A DNA stretch of 64,000 bases. Origin: Excoecaria cochinchinensis (Eukaryota > Streptophyta > Magnoliopsida > Malpighiales > Euphorbiaceae). Position 1 is the stretch's first letter. Each line of letters opens with the position of its first letter. The notes below the pieces were generated by a model, which searched no databases, had not been told where the DNA came from, and saw only the letters and a list, made by a program, of their open reading frames with translations. The stretch lies in the NCBI GenBank assembly GCA_947683425.1, contig CANTUQ010000035.1:6309001-6373000 (forward strand), read 5' to 3'. The translations under genes were made by a program, and so were the position numbers. Shown here piece after piece: positions 11,488 through 25,521 of the stretch.

Positions 11488-14400
11488 TGTAATGGCCTGC
11501 ATGATAGTCTAGAAGTATTCTGTATCTTCTGTAGTGTTTGTTGTTAGTTTCCCAGCATGAGAGTATGTTTCTGGAGTTTTATATTCAATAAAGTTTAAAA
11601 GTTAAACGTGCTTGGGTCATAGTAGTCTTGGAATGGGTGACCTTCTGGGAAGATAATAGCTACAGCGAGTCAAAAATATTATTGCATAGAAATGATATGT
11701 AGAGTGAACGGAGTCAGGTGGTACAGTTTTGTGTGAAAACGAGGTCATATTAGCCCCCGAATGTCCGTTTGAAGTTTGGTTCGATTGAACCGGAGTTTGA
11801 CCGAGGTTTGATCGAATTTTCAAAAAATACTAGAGTGGATAAAAGGTATCAGTGTGGGAAGTGTATAAACTCATAATGATTTTTAAAATTTTTTGACAGC
11901 TTTAAATTTGAGTTTTACGATAGAACCCGATTGAATCGAACCGAGCCAGTTTTAGTGAACTGGGCCCCAAATGGACTCCGATTGAGCTGACATTTTGTGT
12001 GGAGGCTATTTTTGATATTTTAAACAGGATGGAATTGATTGGGAGTGGAAAAGAGGTCAGGAACATTCATTTTACCCAAAACAGTGCAAAATAACCCAAA
12101 AATAAAAAATCGGACCAAACCGGTCGACCACTTTGGTTGGACCCAGTTTGGTTCAATTTCACTTATATAAATAGACCCAAAGGGCTGGAGAACTCCAGAA
12201 TTCTCCATCTAAATCGACCTTCCCTCTCTTCTCCTTTGCCTAATTCAACTTCTCCTCTTCTTCTCCATTTTTCTTCCAAAATTTCTTTATCTCACCCATA
12301 AATCAAGCCTCCCCATCAAAGTTCAGCTCCTCTTGTTTCTATTGGTACCCTTGGAAGTCCATTTGGTGGTTGGAAAGTGGGAAAAACCTAGACTTGAAGG
12401 TTTAGGTGTGAAATTGAGGTATGTGTTTTAGGCATTTTTAATTTGGTTTAAAGGTTCCTATGGGTACTTTAGGATGTGCATAAGATGTTTTTGAAGTTTA
12501 TTTGTGGAAAGGAAGCATGGTTTTGACTAGATCTACATTTTTGTGTATGAACTCTATTTTGTCCACTAGGTGAAGGGACATCTAGCCAACCTAAAGGCAA
12601 GGAAAAGACTCATTGAGGAGTATATAGCAAGGATTTGAGGTTAGTGATTGCAAATTCCATCTATTTCCATGTGTTAGTATGTGTTTTAGGTTATGTTTGT
12701 TAACCATGTATGTGTTTAAGGCATGTTTAATTGAAAGTAACCTTATATTCATGCTTAGGGATGTTAAAAATGGTGGAATTAATGATTAAAATGAAGAAAA
12801 TAATTTTGTATGAAAAGTTCTTTCTTTGGCCGAATTGAAAGTATGGGATTTTCATGTGTTTAAATGGTAGATAATGCATGATTTTAATGGATTTATGATA
12901 TTTAACATGTTAATTAAAGAATGGTATATGCTAGACCATGTGAAGGGTGTGTTATGTATGTGATACACATGTGGCCGAATGGTAATCATGAGTAAAAATA
13001 AGATTTTGATGTGTTTTAATGGAAATAAATGGTATAATGATGTTAAAAAACATATAATTGGCCTAAATGAGTGATAAAGTGGATTAAAAGAATTAATGGT
13101 GAAAAGATGGAATGTTGGCTGAATGTGTGTATGGGCATATACATGTGCATCATGATGAATTTATGTTTACATGACATGTGACGGATTATGGATGGTAATC
13201 ACATGTGGAATGATGTAATGGCATAAAAAAGAATGAGATAAAATGTTGTTATGGCATATGACACAGTAATAATGTGGAAAATAAAATAATGTTGCCCTAT
13301 GTAGTGAGCTGGTAGTCAAGTCTAGTTCAGGATATGTTGGCTAGCCATAGAGACTTAAGACCGCAGGTGTGACCATGATGTCTCACTTGTGTAGGCTAAT
13401 GACGATCCTACTGTATTGTATATGTCTGTTTTAAATACTTTGGAATGTACTTTAAAGACAGGGGTGGTCCCATAGGATTCCTCTGGTATTTTTGTGAACT
13501 TCTGGAGTTCACGTCTTGTTTATCCTGTATATAGAGTCTGCCAGTGTGTTACAGGGGCAAAATGGTAAAAAGGTGATTAAAATGGTTAAAATATGATTAA
13601 AATAATATTTATGTGGAAAAAGGGCATAAATGGAATTATATGAAAAATTTGAGAATAATATGGTAATTTTATGCTTATGTGTGAGAATGATGACAAATAA
13701 GGGCAAAAATGTCATTATATGATAAAATACGAAAATTGGTGACCTTTGAAGGGTAAAAATGTAACTTGGCATGAAAATTGAAATTGGATGGCAAAATAGT
13801 AAAATTGCATGATAAATAATGTAAAATGGTAAAAGGAATTTAAATTAAGGGTATTTTGGTCATTATGGGTAAAGAAAGGTAAAATAAGGGTATAACCGTA
13901 ATTTTGGGTGAATAATAAATGAATTAGTGGCAATATGGTAATATTGATGTAATTGTGTAAAAAGTAAATGAATTGATGGCATAAATGTAAATATGTGTGA
14001 ATTAAAATGAACTAATGGCATAAGTCTAAATTTGGTGAAATAAAATGAACAAAGGGTATTTTTGTAATTTTTTTGAAAAGTATAGGGGTATAATTGGAAA
14101 GTTTCTATAAGTTAAGGACTAAATGGTAATTAAAGTAATTAATAGGTATTGATTGTGTTACTAGCCTTAAATATATTATTTATTGTTGAATAATTGATTT
14201 ACCGTATACTTAATTGATAAATTAAGTAGGTTAATTGTTTAATATGAATATATATATATATATTGATTATTATTTGAGTATGTAAATGTTAGTTTAGTGG
14301 AAATTTTGGAATTGCAATCACCACTAGGCATTTTTAATGCTCAGCACGTAGTTTTTGTTTGACTGCGTGTAGGATCGCCTTAGGATCGGAGGAAGGCACC

Positions 14401-14924
14401 TCACATATATTTTGGGAGCGTACTGAGAAGTATTTTGGTTTATAAGTATGTAAGAGTTTGGCATGTATATGTCTTATATTTAATTTTGGGTACTGTGATT
14501 TATATCAGTCTGTAAAACTGGTAAACATATTAGTGACTGTGCGTGATGGTTTTGCTATGTCGAAATGTTATGATGAATGCTGCCATGCCAACTTGTGTGG
14601 TAAACGGTAAGTAAAGGAAATTGGTAATGATGTATGTATGAATATGTGTTAATTGGAAATTGACCAGATGAATAGTAAATCAGACAACTATAGGTCGATC
14701 GACGATATTGATAGTAAGTTAAAATGTGACTGAAAATTTTAAGGCCTAGTGTATAGTGAACGATTAATTTTATTAAGTGTAATAGTCATGTCTGTAGGAA
14801 AAATGGAAAAAAAAAAGTACCGATTTTAATTAATTTGCTATTTAATAACCTGATTAGTTTAATTTGGCTAACCGGTTTAGAACAAATAGTTAATCAAGGT
14901 AACGTAAGGTTTAAGGGTGTTACA
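11488..14924 (+). repeat. Element A 3' LTR
   Basis: It is 3437 bp, starts TGTAATGGCC and ends GGTGTTACA. It is nearly colinear with the 5' LTR; the short AT run at 14248-14263 accounts for most of the length difference. The CATCC target copy follows at 14925-14929, then element B resumes. Confidence 0.95.
12163..12174 (+). promoter_or_regulatory. TATA box of element A 3' LTR
   Basis: The TATATAAATAG motif is identical to that of the 5' LTR. It could drive read-through transcription into the antisense gag of element B downstream. Confidence 0.55.
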
Positions 14925-16615
14925 CATCCCTTCCATATAAGCCTCTTCGCAGAAGTAGCTAAAATCACATTAGATAGGAAATATGTTCTTTCACCAACAA
15001 TACTTATCTCCTGACCATCTGGAGTCTTAACGGTCAACCTCTTTCTTTTATAGTCGACTTTGGCATGGTGAGTGGATAACCAGTCCATACCCAAAATAAC
15101 ATCAAATTCTCGGAAGGGAAGTTCTATTAGATTAGCCGAAAACACACAACTTTATGCACTAATAAGACAGTCTCTATATACCTTATTCACCACAATACTA
15201 TGCCCCGAAGGATTACTCACTAAAATATCCTGGTCTAACTGTGAATCATGCAATCCTTTACCCTGTGCAATATCAGTGCTAATATAGGAATGTGTAGAAC
15301 TAGGAACAATCAATGCATATACAGAATAAGAGAATAAGGAGAATTTAGCAACTATCACATCTGGCGCATCGTCCTGATCTTGGGCTCTAACAGCATATAT
15401 GCGATTGGTGGCACGACCCTGTCCTTGAGAAGGTTGAACTGAAGGGCCTGAAGCAGCCTGATTAGAAACTGCTCCCCTCCCTCAACCTCTAGATGGAGCC
15501 AATCTCAATCCGTGGGTTGGTGAAGCGGTTGTAGAAGGCTGTGGTTCTAGACAATCTCTCAGCTAATGATCCTTGGACCCACATCTAAAGCAAGTTCTGG
15601 TCACGAAACTACATTCACCAGGATGGAATGTGTTGCAATGCACACACTGCTGAAGAGTAACACAACCTTTGGCTCTCGGAGTACTATCGACTGATGTAGC
15701 TGGAGCACTACTGCCTGTTGGATTATGTTGAGGGCGGGTAGGTGCTGAAGATGTATGGCCCTGTGCATAAGGAGATCCTATGGATTTCTTTTCCTGACTA
15801 GTGGCACCAGAAGACTGACCTGGCTTCCTTTTCTATCTGAATCGACACCCTTTGTCAGCTTTATCTGCCTAAATGGCCTCAACTTTAATAGCTGCCTCAA
15901 TCAAAGATCTCATGTCTGGTTGCCTTTAAGCACCCACAATCTATTTGATGTTGTTGTGTAAACCTCTCTCAAATCTCTAGCACAACTTTTCTTCTATCAT
16001 GGAATTATCATCTAAATAAGCATTGAGTCGCTCAAATTCTCGTTCATACTCAGACACTTACTTGTTTCCCTACCTGAGTCTCTAGAAGGCATCTTGCATT
16101 AAAGCTTTACATTTTGACCCAATATATTTCTTTTCAAACTAAGATAAGAAATAATCCCAAGTTATCTGATCAGTAGGAGTATGTCTCCAAACTGCACTCC
16201 ACCAAGTAAAAGCAGGTCTTTGTAACAGTGCTACTGCTTCCTATAACATCTCCTCAGCTGGACTCTGAGTAGTTTAAAAAATTCTCTTAACTTTAAACAA
16301 CCATTCCTCCTCTTAAACTGGAGTCAGAGGGTCCCGACCATAGAAATCTTAAGCTGCCAACCATTTAATCTGCTCCAATATTGGCTTCCTTTTTGGTAGA
16401 GCTAGAGGTTGTTTAGGAACCTGGGGTTGAGGTAGCTGTTGAGCCTACAACCACTGCTGAATATAATTTGCTATCATATTCAAAAGATCAGGCTGAGGTG
16501 GAGGGGCAGGTGCAACTGGCGGTGTAGCTTGCTGCTGCGGCGACTCAGCTTGCCCAACACTAATTGAAGCTGCACTTTCTACATCACCCTTACAACGATC
16601 TTCTTCAGAAGCCAT
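14925..16615 (-). pseudogene. Element B gag and protease (decayed)
   Basis: The frame opens on the minus strand at ATG 16615 (MASEEDRCKGDVESAAS), similar to the gag start of element A. A Gln/Pro-rich stretch follows, then a capsid region with many stops, then a double zinc knuckle at about 15650-15560: CVHCNTFHPGEC, and CFRCGSKDH with the next codon changed to TAG. The protease at 15358-14925 carries PFREFDVILGMDWL, but the active site reads ALIVPSSTH, so the catalytic Asp is Val. The sequence breaks at the element A junction and continues as RT at 3185. It is non-functional. Confidence 0.88.
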
Positions 16616-16741
16616 TTCGTACTATCTAACCATAGAAGCAAGCATATATTAATCTCACAATATTATCCAATCATTAATTGGCATGTATATGTACTTAACC
16701 TAATCCTAATAACCCACTCCGATCTTAGAATCGCCTAAACT

Positions 16742-16755
16742 GCTCTCTGATGCCA
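16742..16755 (-). promoter_or_regulatory. Primer binding site of element B
   Basis: On the minus strand TGGCATCAGAGAGC lies nine bases after the LTR, a near match to the initiator tRNA-Met site. The leader after it (GATTCTAAGATCGGAGTGGG) is identical to that of element A, so A and B are close relatives. Confidence 0.8.
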
Positions 16756-16763
16756 ATAAAAAT

Positions 16764-19700
16764 TGAAACACCCTTATACATTACATTTATTAACACTTAC
16801 ATTAAGCTTTCCACTCAATTACCATGATTGTTTGGAAATCTATATACTATTTTAACAATGCAAAGACGGGTACATTTTTTTTTATTTATATCTATTCATT
16901 AGGTACCTAAATCTGTTAACCAATTTAGGCTAACCTACAACATGATAACTTAACAATTCACCTTAACATTAACTTTCTGATTGACCTATAATTGTCTTCA
17001 ATTACTATTCATGCAGACTATTCAAATTCTCGATCCAACATAGGAATAACAATTAATTATAATGAGCCACAAGCATAGACAATCTAAAATAACATAATAC
17101 CATGCATCACTAACCCATAACTGACTATAAAGCTTCAATACATGCCAGTACCCAAAACTATAATAATTTAAGTTCATATACATGCCAGTTTCTTAATACA
17201 CATAATATTTTCAAAATTATTTTCTTCTATTTAGCTTCCAAAATTTGTGAGATATGCTCGAGTCCGCACCCTAAGGAGTACTTACAAGCAGTCAAATAAA
17301 ACTATGTACTGAACATTAAATAAGCCCAGTGGTAATTGCCATTTTAGAAATTGCCACCAGACTAAATTCACATGCATACTTCATGAATATAAATAATATA
17401 TTTAATATCAAATAAACCAATATTTAATTCATTTAATATATATACATGCAAAAATATTCATAATTGCACTTAAATCCTTTAGTTAGCGATAAATATAAAA
17501 ATTGTACACATAAAAATCCATATTTACATTTTAGTCCCTTATTATGGCAAAATTATAATTTTGTCCTCAAACTTGTCCAAAATTACAAAAATGCCATCAA
17601 TTCATCTTACTTACCTTTTTAACCATTATTTAGCATAGAAATTACCATTTAATCCCTAAACTACCATTTTCATGCCAAATTACATTTTATTCCTCATAAA
17701 ATTACTTATTTACATAAACATTTAATTAATTACATTTTTACCCTTAGTAATCATTATTAGTCTATTTATGCTTAAATTACCACTATACCCTTAAATTTTT
17801 CCTTTCTTTCATTTAAGCCCTTTTTCACTATAATTATCATTTTAACTCCATTTCGATCATAGTAACCTCATTTTTTACCATTTTGCTCCTCATATAAAGC
17901 TGGCAGAAATTTATGGATTGGATAATCGAGACGTGAACTTTGTAGGTTTAATACAGTTTAAGGGACCTCGAAGGACCACGCCTATAGTTCATTTGACAAT
18001 TCAACAGTTTAATACAGTTCAATACAGTTTAATAGGACCATTATTGGCCTACAGTAAGTGAGATGTCATTCTCACACCCATGGTTTGGCGTCCCTATGGC
18101 TAGCCACTATATCCTGAGCTAGATTTAACTGCCAGACTACGACATAGGCCAATGATTATTCCATTGTACATATTTGATTTACATTATACATAATCCTTGG
18201 AATCTCATCTTACCATTCCATTCTTTTTCAGCCTAAATCAATCGTTATACATTTAATTTTCATTCTTATGCCATTATATACAATTAAAATCATTATATCA
18301 TCAAAGTACACCATGATGTACACATGCATACCATTTGGCCATCATGCCACACATCCACCATAATTTCTTTTTATCTTATTTATCATTCCATTTAGCTAAA
18401 TTCCATGTTAACTAACATAGTCATGCCTTTAAATCACATCAAAATCACAATTTTTTTACCAGATATTCCATTCCGCCTAAGTATACATCATCCATTATGC
18501 TAATTTTTCTTTCTCTTATCCATTTTATTAACTAGATCTCATGTCAAACATTATATATACATCATTAAAATAACATAAACATCAAAACATACCATGGAAA
18601 AATATGAACATACCATTCGACCAAACTATAAAATCATCATCAAAGTTTTGTCTTTTCATTTTAACCATTCAAATCATCATTTCTAACCTTCCTAAGCATG
18701 ATTATAAGGTTAGATTCAATTAAACATGCATATATCACATACTTAGTTCTTGGATATAACCTATATCCAAACTTTAAACATGGAAATAGTTGGAATTTGC
18801 AATCACAAACCTTAGATCTTTGCTTAGCACTCCTTAATACTCCTTTTCCTTGCCTTTTCCTTTAGAGGGACCTTCCTCCTCTTTGTTACCTAATGGAGGC
18901 CAAAATCTTACATTAAGATCTATTCAAAATCTTGCTTCCTTTTTGCAATATAATCACATAAACATAATCTACATACCTTAAAGTACTTATAGAAACCTTT
19001 AAACAAATTTAAAATCACCTAAATCACTTACCTTAAATTTACACCCAAACTTTCAAGTCTTAGATTATTCCACCTTTAATCCTTCAAATGAACTTCTAAC
19101 ACCACTACTAGGTTATAGAGGAGCTAAAATTTACTTGGGAGGCTAAGATTTGTAGAGAGATGGAGAGAGGATTGAAGAAAAATTGAGGAAGAACTAAGGA
19201 GAGCAATTCGGCCTAAGGAGGTGGAGAGGCTGAGGTGGCTACTTGGGGGTCCTCTAGAGAAATCTAGCTTAAGGGGGGTTTATAAATGAGGGAAAATTAA
19301 TTGGACTAGGTCCAACCAAAGCGGTTAAACCGATTTGAATCAATTTTTGGTTTTTAGACCATAATCCAACCCAAAATGATTTTTATCATTTTCTCAATTC
19401 ATTTTCTCTCAAATCCAATTCCATCATTCTTATAATATATAATTTAGCCTCCATAAAAAATTTTACCTCAATCAAAGTCCGTTTGGGGTCCGATTCACTT
19501 AAACCGGTCTAATTAGACACTTTTTCAATACTGCGATAATTACTAATCTTTCACAGTTAAAAATTCCTAAATATTATTTAAAAAAATTCTCTACCTCTAA
19601 AAAATCATTTAGACTTCATTTTCTATTTTTAAAAATTAAGTCAAAGCTTAGTCAACCCTACTTACTATTTGAACCTAACTGATGTCTAACTTCAATTTAA

Positions 19701-19970
19701 CTTTCGGGACCTATTTGACCTCATTTTTGTACCAGAATTTACCACTAGACTCTTGACAGCCCACAGATCAAATTGCTATATAGCTGCCACTTTTAGCTAT
19801 ATTGCTTCCTAATAGGTCATCCATCCTAGGATTGTTATACCTCAGGCACATTTAATCTCTTAACTTAACTAAATTTAAAGGTACTAAAGCCATCATTTTC
19901 ATACCAGAACCGCACTATAGACTCTACAGAATTCACTGAATACTATTAAGCTAGCATTTGGGCCATTACA
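16764..19970 (-). repeat. Element B 5' LTR
   Basis: It is 3207 bp. On the minus strand it starts TGTAATGGCCC at 19970 and ends GGGTGTTTCA at 16764. The element's 3' LTR is not in the window because pol is truncated at 883. It is AT-rich and related in layout to the LTR of element A. Confidence 0.88.
19278..19288 (-). promoter_or_regulatory. TATA box of element B LTR
   Basis: On the minus strand the motif reads CATTTATAAAC, about 690 bases into the LTR, matching the TATA position of element A (about 670). Confidence 0.5.
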
Positions 19971-22359
19971 CAATCTCCCTAACCGCATGGTACTCTCTCT
20001 TTCTCTCTAAAATTTTCTTCAATTTTCTTCTATTAATTTCACTTAATAAAACCTTTTCAAGTAATTTTTAGCCTCTGTTTTCATTGGAAATCACCTCTAG
20101 AACTTGATTAAAGTGGTAGAAGTTATTGGAATCAAGTAGAGAAGTTTATGTGTTAAAATTGAGTTAAGTGATTTTGAGGTTTATAATTAGATTTAGTGGT
20201 TTCTATGGATTATTTGAGACGTGTATAGTATGATTATGTAATTATATTAAATTAAGATGCTAAGAAAATGAGGTTTTCTTTGGGGTATGCATTCGGTCTT
20301 GGTAAGTTTAAAGGAGGAGAAAGGAATTTCTAAGGCTAATGGAAAGGAAAAAGGAAAAATAAAGTGAGAAGGAGAAAGTTCAAAGGTTAATAAATACAAT
20401 ATCCCTCTTTTTCAATTGATAATATGTGAGTTTAGTTTATGTTTATGATGTATGTAGGTGATTTATGCATGCAAAATTGGAATTAAGTTTATAAACATGT
20501 CAAAAGAAGTTAAAAATGGAGATTTGATTATTTAAAATGAAAAAATTGGTATGAAAACTATTAGTATGGGCCAAATGTATATCTTAGGTGTATAGGAGTA
20601 TATTTTGATGTTTAATAATTAATAATTATAGATATATGTTATATAGTGTAAGAAATGATGAAATTAATGATAAATGAAAGAAGAATAATTGTGGTAGCAA
20701 AATGGAAGTTAAGGCCGAATATATGTTTGTAGGGTTTTAATGTGTAATTTGTTGATTAAATGATTATAATGCTAAAAAATGAAAGTAGAGATAAAATGGA
20801 ATGTATATAAATTTATTAGGAATTTTTAGAGTTTAATTCAATATAATTTAGGTTGGTATTTTATTATGTTTTAGGTGAAAATAATTGAACATGTCACTTT
20901 TAAGTGAAACAATGGCACAAATAGAATTAGAAATAATTATTAAGTGGTATGTAATTGAAATTGAAAGAAAAAGGAATTGAGTGTAAGGTTAACAATTTGA
21001 TGACCGAATTGAGTATTAGCTATAAAATAAAATAAATTGATAATTTAATGAAAATAACGTCTTGGAATTAATGTAGAGCTAGAATTGAGTATTTATTAAA
21101 TTATGGGGAATTATTAGAATTTAATTGAATAAATGTTAGTATGGAGATGTAATATTTTTGAAATAGAAAATATAGAAATGCAAATTTAAAATGAAATAAT
21201 AGTGTGTGTAAGTTAAAAATAAGAATAATTAATAAAGAAATGTGTCATGAAATGATATTGACGATAGTTTATAAGTAAACCAAAGAGTACGTTTATGGGT
21301 ATGAAGGTAAATACATGTTATGATGAGTATTTAAAATGTGAATTATGTTTAGAAATGTAAATGTTAATCGTATGGAATATATATTGCATGTTGTAAAATT
21401 ACTATTATGGTAAAAGAAAGTGAGATGGAAATGAGATGTTTACATATGATTGTATTGTTATAATGAATAACGAGATTGCCCTTAGTAGTCTGGTAGTCAA
21501 ACCTAGCTCAGGATATAGTTGGCTAGCAATAGGGATGCCTATACCGCGGTAGCGAGTCATGGCGGCTCGCATCGGTAGGCCAATAACGCTCTACCGTAGT
21601 GATACGATGATTATAGTGCCCAATGATTGTAGTCCTTCAGTGATAGTGACACTGAACAGTGACAGTGATACGAGTGGTCCTTCGGGGTCACTCCTCAGTG
21701 TTCTGTCCCATGTATCCGATTTGGAGTTGTCTACCGGAGTGATACTAGGGGCAAAATAATGAAAATAGAGAAATGAGTGAATAACCATTAATAAGAGAAA
21801 ATGGAGTGAAAAAGGACAAAATTGCAAAGATGTAAAAGATTGAGATAAAAGGGTAAAAATGGAGAAATAAGTGACCAAATGATAAATTAGGTAAAATAGT
21901 AATCATATAAGGACTAAAAAGGTAATTTGATATAAAAATGATACTTAAGGGTTAAATGGTAATTTAATAAGAATTATAATAAATAAGTATAATTGTTAAA
22001 AAAGATTGATAATAGTGTAGCAAAGTATGGAACGGATAAAATAAAGGTTTAAAGTGTAATTAAGTGTAAAAGTGAGATGGAAGGGCTAAATGGAAATTAT
22101 ACACGTCAAAGAATGGAATAAGAGTGAAAAATGATTAAGTAGTGGTAAAAATGGTAATTAACGGACAATGAAGGACATAACCATAAATACATGAAAGTAT
22201 GGGTACTAAATTATAATTTGACAACGTTATTGCTAAATGAAGGACTAAAAGAAAATTTGAACATGTTTATGGTATTAAATGTAATTAAGGAAATTAAGTG
22301 TGTTTAATAAATTACGAGTGTAGCAAAAGGTACATAAAGATAGCAGTATTAATAAAGAT

Positions 22360-22435
<76 letters not shown>
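22360..22435. repeat. (CAA)n-(TAA)n compound microsatellite
   Basis: CAA units pass directly into TAA units and then into TTAATG repeats. A mirror arrangement (TAA into CAA) lies at 22674-22731. Confidence 0.95.
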
Positions 22436-22439
<4 letters not shown>

Positions 22440-22673
22440 TATTAATGTTAATGTTAATGTTAATAATAATAAAATTTATGTTACTGTTGTGAATAATAAT
22501 AATGGTATTTAATGTAAGAAAAATAAATAATGGTAGTGTTAGTGAATTAATGAGAAATGCTATTATAAAGTTAAGAAATTATTGAAATGTTTAGGAAAAA
22601 CATGGATATAGGGTTATGCATATATAATCAAGTTAAAAGAATAAATTGAGTTTATTTAAATAGTGAAGATAGT

Positions 22674-22720
<47 letters not shown>

Positions 22721-22731
22721 CAACAACAACA
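22674..22731. repeat. (TAA)n-(CAA)n compound microsatellite
   Basis: About 14 TAA units followed by five CAA units. It is the second compound array within 400 bases inside the same LTR relic. Confidence 0.95.
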
Positions 22732-22885
22732 TCGGAATTCTTATGAAAATAAAGTATTAAGAGTATTAAATTGGACATTTAAGATTGCATAATTGAAGTA
22801 CAAATTATAAAGAAGAAAAAAAGGTGTGAGAAAGAATAATAAATAAATGATAGAATGATGTAATTGGTATAAGTAACATAAATTT

Positions 22886-25336
22886 TGTAACACCCCAATA
22901 CCCCTTGGGAGGATATCAGAGCACCACAAGCACACATAAAAGCATACATGCACATACTAAAGCAGAAACAATAAAACATGACATAAGCAAACATGCTTAA
23001 ATATATATAATAAAATAATTATCCAAAAAAAAAAAATACAGAAGCATGCTCTCCACATAAGCTACTACATACTACAACAATATTCTATATACATAATCGA
23101 AGTATCTGATACATATACAAAACTTAGGCTATACAAAGATATACATATCAAAAACAAAAAGAACTCCCAACGAGCTCTAGACACCTAGTGGCCAAAACCT
23201 ACAGATGCCCAACACTAAACCAAACCTGCCACCTACACGGGAAAACACCCGTGCTAAGCGATAACGCTTAGTGGGGAGGAACAAAAATAAGAGACCTCTA
23301 ACGAAGTCACAAATATCAAAGATTATAATACTATAATGCATGAACATTTTACAAGAACATTTACAGCATTATTTTACAAACATGTAAATGACAAGTGCAT
23401 AGAATTTACATATGAACATCTCATGTAACTCTACATATGCTTTAACATGCAATATCATTAACTTTTACACACATCTAACAAAACGATCCTGCAATAACAT
23501 ATTTTTACATCTCCAACACATGTATATATATACAAGTATATAACAAACAAATATCGGTGTAAAATCAGAACATTAATTCACTACATCTTGCCATTACTCA
23601 ACTACATATACATATAACATACTAGCGTTTCTAAAATGATATAAATATATATAATAGCTTGAGTTCACACTAATAGTGGATACGGGTGTTAATGATACTG
23701 GTTTGACACAGTATCAAACATGTAGAGACGTAAGTCTGGAAACATATATACCCGAAGGTAGAAGAAGAGACTGAAGCCTCAAAACATTTAGAACCAAATG
23801 GGGCCGACTTTAGCAGCTGCAAACATATAACCCTGAATAAGCATGCTTATCTATCCACTACTACGACCATTCAGGCTTAAACTTATTAGCTCTATTCCAT
23901 AATCACACCATACATTAACCAAGTATCTGTACGAATATAATATATATCATCCACATAAGACATACCCAGAGCATCATATACTAGTTCCTGTGAAGAGTCA
24001 ATAGTGAGAAACCATGCAAAGAGGGAACACAACAATACATTCATAATACAGGAAAAGGTCGAGCTCGAGACAGAAGGCAAACAGACCTCTGTCGCACCCG
24101 CAATAACTTGTCGCGCTCACGACAGAAAGGCAAAAAGCCTCAGGCTAGCATGCGTAGGCAGGCTTGCAATCGAGCACAGCCTGGCAAACGCTGGGCCTCT
24201 GAGCTCTCTGTCATGCTCGAGACACAAGTCGAGCCCGCGAAAGAACACGCTCGATAAGAGAAAAATCACCTGAAGATCAAATCTCAAGCTCTCACCAACA
24301 GTCTGGAGCTCGAGTTCTCTGTCGTGAGACGACAGAGACGAGCTCAAGAACCAGAAATCGCCAAACACAACACCATCTCATGCAGCCTCACTCACAAATG
24401 ATACTATCATGCATTTCATCTCATTCCCTCAATCAATTTCACTTGAATCATGCCTTTAAACATATTAAAAACAACTAACACTTAATAGATACAATTAATT
24501 TGGCAAAAACAACAATGCCCAAACCCATAAATTTTTGCCTTAAAATCGCACAAATCCAATAATTAACTTTCATATACCCAAAATACTTCGAACTAAACAC
24601 ATCAATATCAAAGCCTGACTCAAAACGTGCATATAAACATACTTCACAACTCAAATTTCTAGAAATATTATAATGGTTAAAACACAAAACTCAAACAGCA
24701 ATACAAACTCCCAAACCTCTATAAAAGCTCAAAACCACTCGTCTCTTCAAGGTCCAACCTTCTCTTGCCCTTATCTTTCTTCTTGTCCATGGATTCTTGC
24801 AATCAAACCAAATCAAAACACACTTAATCAAACTAAAAACCAAAGCAAATGGAAAGAAAAAAACAAGCTCATCTAACTTACCTCTTCAAACCAAACACAC
24901 AACTCTTCCAAAACCCTGCTCAAAACCCTTGAACATCAACCCAAGAAAGAGAAGAAAGGTGCAACAAAATGAAGAAAAAGGAAGAAGAAAAAGAAATCAC
25001 GCAGGAAAAAGAAGAGAGGAAACCAAAAACAAGGCCAAAAGTTTGATTTTCTTTCCTCTCTCTTCCTTTCCCTCTTTTCATTTAATGCTCCCTACCAACC
25101 CTCCTTAGGTGTCAACCTCTAGTTGGTCAAAGTTATCCCATCCTTGGCAAATTTCCTCTAAGTCCTTGGCAATTATCCAACTACTCACTTAACTAAATTT
25201 TCTTATTATAACTTATTTATCTTTTCAATTACATCCTTATACAACCCAAAAAATCATACTTGTCCAATTACACTTATACCCTTAGCCATGCAATTAACTC
25301 TGTAAATCCTACTAGGGTGCAAATCGGGTTGTTACA
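22886..25336 (-). repeat. Element C 3' LTR
   Basis: It is 2451 bp and reads on the plus strand from TGTAACACCCC to GGTTGTTACA. Its first 600 bases repeat at 26224-26836 with few differences. It holds the stretch GCTAAGCGATAACGCTTAG, itself an interrupted palindrome, which also occurs in altered form in LTR H near 51190. Confidence 0.92.
24061..24350. repeat. Palindrome cluster in element C LTR
   Basis: The strongest unit is a nested dyad at 24306-24345. Outer arms GAGCTCG (24306-24312) and CGAGCTC (24339-24345) enclose inner arms CTCTGTCGT (24317-24325) and ACGACAGAG (24329-24337) with a GAG loop. Other units include TGTCG-CGCTCA-CGACA near 24110. The cluster is GC-rich against an AT-rich LTR. 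The CTCTGTCGCG-type sequence also occurs inside element E near 35230. Confidence 0.85.
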
Positions 25337-25350
25337 ATTCTCCCCTCCTT
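25337..25350 (-). promoter_or_regulatory. Polypurine tract of element C
   Basis: On the minus strand the purine-rich AAGGAGGGGAGAAT directly precedes the LTR start TGTAAC, the classical Gypsy arrangement. Confidence 0.85.
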
Positions 25351-25521
25351 ATGAAATTTCATCCTCGAAATTTCCCCGCTACCAAACATATGATCATACT
25401 TCTTTACCAATAACTTATACCAAATAACTCAAACAACAAAGAACTTACCAGACGGACTTGCGAGCTCATTCACTTCCTTTCTGATCACTGCAAATGTTCT
25501 GGCTAGACCACGTGAGGCACC

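Larger units (their letters stand above)
3186..14924 (+). mobile_element. Element A: full-length Tekay/Del-like Ty3/Gypsy retrotransposon
   Basis: Two long LTRs flank a gag-pol region. The element begins TGTAATGGCC and ends GTGTTACA. The 5-bp duplication CATCC is present at 3181-3185 and again at 14925-14929, proving insertion into element B in the opposite orientation. It has a primer binding site for initiator methionine tRNA, a polypurine tract, and gag, protease, RT, RNase H and integrase in chromovirus order. Coding capacity is lost through about a dozen in-frame stops, mostly TAG, and three frameshifts. Confidence 0.96.
19971..22885 (+). repeat. Old LTR relic related to element A family
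   Basis: No gene is visible. The segment at 21470-21600 (GATTGCCCTTAGTAGTCTGG..., GGTAGGCCAATAACG) parallels the internal part of the element A LTRs (GTTGCCCTATGTAGTGAGCTG..., GTGTAGGCCAATGACG), in the plus orientation. It starts at the right end of element B, which probably inserted into it, and ends at the start of element C. I could not define its own LTR ends. Confidence 0.5.

Noticed and set aside
22298..22492. 64-codon ORF of Thr and Ile runs
   Set aside because: It is translated CAA/TAA microsatellite.
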